This document shows positions 14,096 through 18,480 of a stretch of 18,480 nt of DNA, one piece after another. Each line of letters begins with the position of its first letter. Positions within the stretch are counted from its first letter, which is position 1. Made by a program: the position numbers and the translations under genes. The stretch is from an uncultured Methanobrevibacter sp. (lineage in GTDB: Archaea; Methanobacteriota; Methanobacteria; Methanobacteriales; Methanobacteriaceae), in contig CAJOMK010000016.1 in NCBI GenBank assembly GCA_905235495.1, forward strand, positions 1 through 18,480, written 5' to 3'. The notes below the pieces were generated by a model that saw nothing but the letters and a program-made list of their open reading frames with translations, was not told where the DNA came from and ran no database searches.

Positions 14096-15264
14096 ATGGT
14101 ATATGATGTAAATGCTCTTCTAAATCATATAAATAAGATTAGAAGGGAAATAGGTCATGAAGAAGTCAATATAGACATAAAAGAAATTTTATATGATAAT
14201 GATACTAATGAGATGTGGATAATTACCAATGACCGTCCTGACAAATCAGCTATTATTGGAAAAGGAGGATGGGTTGTTGGCAGACTCAGAGAAGAGCTTG
14301 AAATAAGTAGCATTCATGTTGAAAGCTATTCTGATTTCCTTCAAAAAGAGTATAGGATGAATCTTTCTTTGAATAAGTTAAATTCATTTGTAAAGGAAAA
14401 TAAGGAAACCTTGGATTATGGCACATTTATAGCATTGAACAATTTGATAGACATTCTTAAGATAAAATTGGATAATTTATATTCATTTAATTTCTACAAG
14501 TATTTCAAGGATTTGGATGACAGTCCATATGGTTATTTTGAAGCGGAAAAGCCTGCAGCTATTGTTGCACTCTCTGGTGGAACTGACAGCAGCTTTTCAC
14601 TTATATTGGCTAAAAAATTGGGATTCAATCCAATAGCAATTACAGTTGATCCTGGAACCATTGTTCTACCAAATCAATTTAGGCATAACATTGATAAGCT
14701 GGTTGAAGAATTGGATGTTCCCCATGAGTATATTGAAGTTGATTATACTGATTTGGTTAGGGAATCATTTACTGGTAGATTCCATCCTTGCGGAAGATGT
14801 TCAAAGGTCATTGAGGAAACATTATACAAAAATATGCTTTAGAGAATGATGTTCCTATTGTGATTTTTGGAGATATGTTGGCAACTGGAAGTCAGTGTGT
14901 AACAGAACAAATATGCAATCTTGATGGAAGTGAAGATGAACTTGATGGAAATGAAGGAGAAATTGATGAAATTAATGAAAATGAACCAACTGATGTAGAT
15001 AATGAAGTCAATAATCATAAAGTTATTAGGCTCAACTTACCTGCTTCATTATCCGTATCAAAATCTGAAAATAAATCTTTAACTGCGCATTATAATCTAA
15101 ACAAGTTTAAAGGATTTGGTTGTCCATTGTTGTATGAAGTTCACAATAAGTTTCCACATATGAAAAGGTATTCAATACAGAGAATTTTAAGGGAAACAAG
15201 ATCTGGTGTACTTGAACCTGGTGAGGCATTGGACTTGATTTGGAGTTTTTATAAGACTGATTAG
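14096..15264 (+). pseudogene. KH-domain plus PP-loop ATPase protein (tRNA-thiolation-like), one-base frameshift
   Basis: The KH-like motif IIGKGGWVVGRLREEL (about residues 53-68) is joined to a PP-loop domain with LSGGTDSSFS (159-168) and a CxxC (HPCGRCSK, Cys232/235). Such domains adenylate a substrate and are found in tRNA thiolation enzymes; the KH part suggests RNA binding. The precise reaction is unknown. ATG 14096 follows GGTGGG (14087-14092). The first frame stops at TAG 14840. One extra A in the A5 run at 14828-14832 would give KKYALENDVPIVIFGDML and continue to 15264, about 389 residues in all. The C-terminal half keeps family-like KGFGCPLLYEVHNKFPHMKR and SGVLEPGEALDLIWSF. A highly acidic segment (about 14920-15010, SEDELDGNEGEIDEINENE) appears inserted between TGSQCVTEQI and IRLNLPAS. 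Confidence 0.75.
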
Positions 15265-15319
15265 AAAATTTATTAGAAAATTTATTAATGATTAATTTTC
15301 ACAATTATAATTGATCATT
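15261..15319. repeat. 12-bp tandem repeat and hairpin between the KH/PP-loop gene and the zinc-ribbon gene
   Basis: TTAGAAAATTTA is repeated at 15261-15272 and 15273-15284, the first copy overlapping the stop codon. Then AATGATTAAT (15287-15296) can pair with ATTGATCATT (15310-15319) with one T.G pair. The hairpin ends 7 nt before the next ribosome-binding site. Confidence 0.55.
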
Positions 15320-15338
15320 ATTTATTGAGGTGAAAAAT

Positions 15339-15650
15339 ATGAAAAAAACTGTTTGTCCACGTTGTGGTTCTACTAATATAGATTGGATCATTCCACAGGT
15401 TTGGTCAAAATGGGAATGTAAGGATTGTTCCTATACTGGACCTGCTATTGAGGGTGATGATGATTTGATTGCAGAAATCAAGGCTGATTGGGAAGAGAAT
15501 AAGGAAAAATATCTTGAAGAAGAAGATATGATAGCTCAACAGATGGAATCTGGTGAAGATAAAATCTTAGATGATGAAATGGACTTGGAAGAGGAAGATG
15601 AACTTAGCGAAGAGGAAATGGATGAAAAATTGAGAGAATTGAATTTATAA
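15339..15650 (+). CDS. Small zinc-ribbon protein with acidic coiled C-terminus, function unknown
   Basis: This 103-residue protein has an N-terminal zinc ribbon with CxxC at residues 6/9 (CPRCGSTNIDW) and 27/30 (CKDC). It continues into a long, almost wholly acidic helical tail from about residue 38 (DDDLIAEIKADWEENKEKYL, DLEEEDELSEEEMDEKL). ATG 15339 is chosen over GTG 15330 because GAGGTGA (15327-15333) is the ribosome-binding site. The ribbon resembles those in archaeal transcription and translation proteins, and the acidic tail suggests binding to a basic partner such as a ribosomal or DNA-binding protein. I do not recognise the exact family. It follows the KH/PP-loop gene by 74 nt. Confidence 0.8.
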   Translation: MKKTVCPRCGSTNIDWIIPQVWSKWECKDCSYTGPAIEGDDDLIAEIKADWEENKEKYLEEEDMIAQQMESGEDKILDDEMDLEEEDELSEEEMDEKLRELNL

Positions 15651-15771
15651 TTTATTAAAAAAGTTCATTTTAAATCATTATATTTTTATACTTTATTAAA
15701 CATACTATTAATTAATATATTAACATAATATAATTTTTAAGTTCATTAAACTTTTTAAAAGAGGTGATATT

Positions 15772-16377
15772 ATGCCTAGTTTTTTAAATTTACGTGGAAA
15801 CAATAATGACTCTAAAGACCCTAAATTAATTAGGGAAGGAATTAAATTAGGAGTTAATTATAAAAGATTTAGTAAAGAGCCTATTTTAGGTAAAAACATT
15901 TTGCTTAGATCAAATACTGTTATTTATAATGATGTTATCATTGGAGATGATTTTAAAACTGGACATAATGTTGTTGTAAGAGATCATACTACAATAGGTA
16001 ATGATGTATTGATTGGTACAAATACTGTCATTGAAGGTGGATGTGAAATTGGAAATAATGTAAGCATCCAATCAAATGTATACATTCCAAGAAATAGTAT
16101 CATTGAAGACAATGTATTCATTGGCCCTTGTGCCTGCTTTACAAATGACAGATATCCTATTAGAGTAGAATATGAATTGAAAGGACCTCAACTCAGAAAA
16201 GGATGTTCTGTTGGTGGAAATACAACATTCTTATCTAATATAGAAGTCGGTGAAGGAGCTATTGTAGCTGCAGGTGCAGTTGTAACTCGTAGTGTGCCTC
16301 CTTATTACTTAGCTATTGGTACTCCTGCTAAAATTAAGCCGTTACCTACTTCATTAAGAGTTCCAAACATGATTTAA
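15772..16377 (+). CDS. Hexapeptide-repeat (left-handed beta-helix) acyltransferase, WbpD/WlbB-like
   Basis: This is a 201-residue protein. From about residue 38 it consists of hexapeptide repeats of the [LIV]-G-x4 type (ILGKNILLRSNTVIYNDVII, TIGNDVLIGTNTVIEGGCEI, NNVFIGPCACFTNDRYP, EVGEGAIVAAGAVVTRSVPP). It closes with AIGTPAKIKPLP, the usual CoA-binding end of trimeric acetyltransferases. The FTNDRYP segment after FIGPCACF is typical of sugar N-acetyltransferases of the WbpD/WlbB group acting on nucleotide-linked amino sugars. A role in surface polysaccharide or glycoprotein glycan synthesis is likely but the substrate is not readable. AGAGGTGA (15760-15767) precedes ATG 15772. No other sugar gene is adjacent, so it may stand alone. 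Confidence 0.88.
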   Translation: MPSFLNLRGNNNDSKDPKLIREGIKLGVNYKRFSKEPILGKNILLRSNTVIYNDVIIGDDFKTGHNVVVRDHTTIGNDVLIGTNTVIEGGCEIGNNVSIQSNVYIPRNSIIEDNVFIGPCACFTNDRYPIRVEYELKGPQLRKGCSVGGNTTFLSNIEVGEGAIVAAGAVVTRSVPPYYLAIGTPAKIKPLPTSLRVPNMI

Positions 16378-16406
16378 TTTGGAATTTTTCTATTTTTTCT
16401 TTTTTC

Positions 16407-16504
16407 ATTTTCTTTGAATTATTTTGAAATTGATATTTTATCTTTTATTTTTTTCTTTTTCTTTGAATTATTTTGAAATTGATATTTTATCTTTTATTTT
16501 TTTC
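16407..16504 (+). repeat. Two tandem copies of a 49-bp T-rich unit
   Basis: Positions 16408-16455 are identical to 16457-16504 (48 bp), each containing TTTGAATTATTTTGAAATTG. Similarity extends a further 8 bp 5' with one mismatch. Each copy ends in a long T tract. Confidence 0.9.
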
Positions 16505-16636
16505 ATTTTAAGTTTTTTAGTTAATCTTTTTAAGTTTTTATAGTTTATTTTCAATTTTTATTAATTTTTAATTCTATTTTTCCATTTTTATTCCTTATTT
16601 TTCCTATTTGATTCCTTATTTTTTCTTTTTTAACCT

Positions 16637-16650
16637 AAAGATTATATATA
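16637..16650 (+). promoter_or_regulatory. Possible BRE/TATA of the ferredoxin-reductase operon
   Basis: AAAGATTATATATA resembles an archaeal BRE plus TATA box. It implies a leader of over 100 nt; closer A+T-rich alternatives exist. Confidence 0.4.
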
Positions 16651-16802
16651 ATAAAAAATATATAATTTTATGTTATGTATTAAGACTATTTATTCTAAAA
16701 TATTCTAAAACTATTTATTTTATTGGTTTTTGGGTTTTAAAATATTTTAAAATAATGGATGATTTTATAATAATTAATTTAATTTATTATGGAGATTTTA
16801 TG

Positions 16803-16967
16803 ATGATTGTAAAAGATTGGTGTTCTTATTGCGGTTGTTGCGCAGGTGTTTGTGTGAGAAACTGCATAGAAGTAAAAGAAACAGCTTTAGTTTTTGATGA
16901 AAACTGTAACGAATGTGGAATTTGTGTAGATGCTTGTCCTTTAGCGGCACTCGAATTGGAAGAATAA
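16803..16967 (+). CDS. Small 2[4Fe-4S] ferredoxin
   Basis: This 54-residue protein has two classical cluster motifs: CxxCxxCxxxC at residues 7, 10, 13 and 17 (WCSYCGCCAGVC) with Cys21, and CxxCxxCxxxCP at 35, 38, 41 and 45 (CNECGICVDACP). The start is set at ATG 16803 because GGAG (16791-16794) gives the spacing seen elsewhere in the window; ATG 16800 is equally in frame and adds one Met. The reductase gene follows 18 nt later, so it is probably the electron donor for lipid double-bond reduction. A comparable ferredoxin next to a geranylgeranyl reductase is needed for full saturation of archaeal lipids in Methanosarcina. Confidence 0.92.
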   Translation: MIVKDWCSYCGCCAGVCVRNCIEVKETALVFDENCNECGICVDACPLAALELEE

Positions 16968-16985
16968 GTTTATGGGTTGAATTTT

Positions 16986-18173
16986 ATGATTAAAACTGAT
17001 GTATTAGTTATTGGTGCTGGACCTGCTGGTTCTACTGCAGCAAGATTTGCAGCAAAAGGAGGAGCAAAAGTAATCCTTATGGATAAGAAATCCGAAATCG
17101 GTTCTCCTAAAAGATGTGCAGAAGGTGTTTCTAAAAAAACTTTTGATATTTTAGAACTTGAAGCAGACCCTCATTGGATTACCAGAGAAATTGAAGGTGT
17201 AAGATTAGTTGCTCCTGATGGAACTGATGTATGGCTTACTAATGATGTTATTGAATTACCTGAAGCAGGTTACATCTTAGAAAGAAAAGTATTCGATAAG
17301 CATTTGGCTATGGAAGCAGGAAGAGAAGGTGCAGAAATTAGAATCAAAACCCAAGCAAAAGGTCTTAAAAAAGAAGCAGATGGATCTTACACAGTAACTT
17401 GTGAATGTATGGGTGAAGTATACGACATTAATGCCAAAATCCTTATCGGTGCAGATGGTCCTGAATCCCACGTAGCTAAATGGGCTGGATTAAAAGCTAT
17501 CACCAAACCTAAACACATGGAATCAGGTATTCAATTTGAAATGTGTAATGCTAAAATGGAAAGAAGTGATGTACTTGAGTTCTACTTCGGTAGTGTAGCT
17601 CCTGGAGGATACTTCTGGTTATTCCCTAAAGGTGATGACATTGTAAATGCAGGACTTGCTATCATTCCTGAAATGGCTGAAAAATCTGCATATGAATACT
17701 TGGTTGATGCTGTAAACAACTGTTATGCTACCAAAGATGCTCAACCTGTTGAAATCAATGTAGGTGGAGATCCTGTAGGTGGACTTGTAAAAGAGATGTA
17801 CAATGACAACATCATGCTTTGTGGAGATGCAGCAAGTCAAGTAAACCCACTTACTGGTGGAGGAATCACTAGCGGTATTACTGGTGGTAAATACGCTGGT
17901 CAAGTAGCTGCTGAAGCTATTAAAGTTGGAGACTGCTCTAAAAAATTCCTCAAAAAATATGATAAATTAGTTAGAGAAGATATGGGTCACGATATGGACA
18001 AATACTCCAAAGCTTGTGACTACTTATGGTCTTTAGATGATGATGAGTTAAACAACATTGCTCATGCTTTCCAAGATATTGAATTTACCACAATCGGTAC
18101 AACTGAACTTGTAAAAGCATTAATTAAAGCTCAACCAAAAGCAGCTTTAAAATTAGGTAAGTTGTTCTTATAG
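16986..18173 (+). CDS. Digeranylgeranylglycerophospholipid reductase (geranylgeranyl reductase family)
   Basis: This 395-residue flavoprotein saturates the isoprenoid chains of archaeal membrane lipids. It starts MIKTDVLVIGAGPAGSTAAR, with the FAD-binding GAGPAG at residues 10-15. Next comes the family CxxG motif in PKRCAEGVSKKTF (Cys44), then ILIGADGPESHVAKWAG, the PGGYFWLFPKG segment near the active site and the second FAD motif GDAASQVNPLTGGGI. Length and motifs are intact. ATG 16986 is preferred over TTG 16977; GGGTTGA (16974-16980) precedes it. It is in an operon with the ferredoxin, and a strong double hairpin follows the stop. Confidence 0.95.
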   Translation: MIKTDVLVIGAGPAGSTAARFAAKGGAKVILMDKKSEIGSPKRCAEGVSKKTFDILELEADPHWITREIEGVRLVAPDGTDVWLTNDVIELPEAGYILERKVFDKHLAMEAGREGAEIRIKTQAKGLKKEADGSYTVTCECMGEVYDINAKILIGADGPESHVAKWAGLKAITKPKHMESGIQFEMCNAKMERSDVLEFYFGSVAPGGYFWLFPKGDDIVNAGLAIIPEMAEKSAYEYLVDAVNNCYATKDAQPVEINVGGDPVGGLVKEMYNDNIMLCGDAASQVNPLTGGGITSGITGGKYAGQVAAEAIKVGDCSKKFLKKYDKLVREDMGHDMDKYSKACDYLWSLDDDELNNIAHAFQDIEFTTIGTTELVKALIKAQPKAALKLGKLFL

Positions 18174-18280
18174 CCAAACTTTTCCGAGTCTTCGACTCGC
18201 AAAAGTTTGATCAAAATCTTTTTGCACTGGTTTGGAGTAATATGCTCTAAAGCAGTTTATTTTTATTTTATTTTTTTGTA
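18174..18280 (+). terminator. Composite two-hairpin terminator after the reductase (family copy 2)
   Basis: Hairpin 1: CAAACTTTT (18175-18183) pairs with AAAAGTTTG (18201-18209). Inside it CGAGTC (18185-18190) pairs with GACTCG (18194-18199), with one C.C mismatch between. The spacer GATCAAAATCTTTTT follows. Hairpin 2: CTG-G-TTTGGAG (18227-18237) pairs with CTCTAAA-G-CAG (18245-18255), then a long T-rich run. It separates convergent genes. Arms and spacer match the element after spt4. Confidence 0.85.
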
Positions 18281-18350
18281 TTTTTCTATTTTTTTTTAAT
18301 TTTATTTTTATTGTGTTTACTATTTTTAGAAAATTAGATTAGCTATTTTT

Positions 18351-18480
18351 TCAGTAAATCTTTTCTAATATGTCTTTAATTTCTTCTTTATCAAATACTA
18401 TTGGGTTATTATCCATACGGCCTGCAGTAGTGGCTAATTCAACAATTTTTGGAATGTCTTCTTCTTTAACTCCAAAATTA
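18351..18480 (-). CDS. Iron-containing alcohol dehydrogenase, C-terminal end (partial)
   Basis: On the minus strand an open frame enters from the window edge and ends at TGA (18353-18351). It reads NFGVKEEDIPKIVELATTAG, then RMDNNPIVFDKEEIKDILEKIY. The GVKEEDIP...NNP...EEI.DILEKIY pattern is the typical C-terminus of group III Fe-dependent alcohol dehydrogenases. Only 42 residues are visible, so metal-binding histidines and the cofactor site are outside the window and the substrate cannot be stated. It converges on the reductase gene. Confidence 0.75.
   Translation of the reverse strand, partial: NFGVKEEDIPKIVELATTAGRMDNNPIVFDKEEIKDILEKIY

Larger units (their letters stand above)
16378..16790. 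other. T-rich spacer with a 49-bp tandem duplication
   Basis: The only features seen are the duplication at 16407-16504, T-rich tracts that probably terminate the preceding gene, and a TATA-like region near 16637-16650. An open frame that runs through 16608-16802 ahead of the ferredoxin is low-complexity and not supported. Confidence 0.5.

Noticed and set aside
16608..16802. N-terminal extension of the ferredoxin frame
   Set aside because: It has low-complexity hydrophobic residues from A+T-rich DNA; GGAG at 16791 and the family length support the start at 16803.
1..18480. CRISPR array, transposase, tRNA or rRNA gene
   Set aside because: No regularly spaced repeats with unique spacers, no transposase motifs, and no cloverleaf or rRNA sequence were recognised on either strand by reading.

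Overview
This window looks like chromosomal DNA from a hydrogenotrophic methanogen of the Methanobacteriales, most likely Methanobrevibacter. It is strongly A+T-rich with long T-rich spacers. It encodes an archaeal histone, archaeal/eukaryotic-type ribosomal proteins (L7Ae, S28e, L24e, S6e, S24e, S27ae), aIF5B, aIF2-gamma, Rpo7, Spt4, a GTP-dependent dephospho-CoA kinase and an archaeal lipid geranylgeranyl reductase. It starts inside a repeat-containing surface protein of the adhesin-like type typical of this genus. The species cannot be fixed by reading alone.

Layout. 1-931: 3' end of a surface protein with Ig-like repeats and a C-terminal transglutaminase-like domain. 1399-1596: single histone gene with a strong terminator. 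2321-3603: rpl7ae-rps28e-rpl24e-ndk operon. 3757-5547: infB. 5751-6140: rps6e, followed by duplicated terminators. 6561-9214: aIF2-gamma, a PIN-domain protein, then overlapping rpo7 and spt4. 9641-10452: a DUF4013-type membrane protein gene broken by a frameshift. 10699-11774: dephospho-CoA kinase, S24e and S27ae. 12543-13960: argH, also frameshifted. 14096-15264: a KH plus PP-loop ATPase protein, also frameshifted. 15339-15650: small zinc-ribbon/acidic protein. 15772-16377: hexapeptide acyltransferase. 16803-18173: ferredoxin plus geranylgeranyl reductase. 18351-18480: minus-strand 3' end of an iron-containing alcohol dehydrogenase.

The core from histone to argH is a translation/transcription neighbourhood whose order resembles that in Methanothermobacter. 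The DUF4013 gene appears to interrupt it. Ribosome-binding sites are clear (GGAGG/GGTGA types), and several starts are TTG or GTG. No tRNA, rRNA, CRISPR array, insertion sequence or prophage gene was recognised.

Most interesting non-coding signals: (1) a hairpin abutting the Shine-Dalgarno site of the L7Ae mRNA that has the tandem G.A layout of a kink-turn, the RNA fold L7Ae itself binds; (2) a composite two-hairpin 3'-end element present after both spt4 and the reductase gene, with conserved flanks and a variable core; (3) two near-identical A+T-rich palindromes spaced 31 bp apart upstream of the DUF4013 gene; (4) three single-base-deletion frameshifts within about 5.2 kb, all in the same direction, which may be assembly errors or true gene decay.
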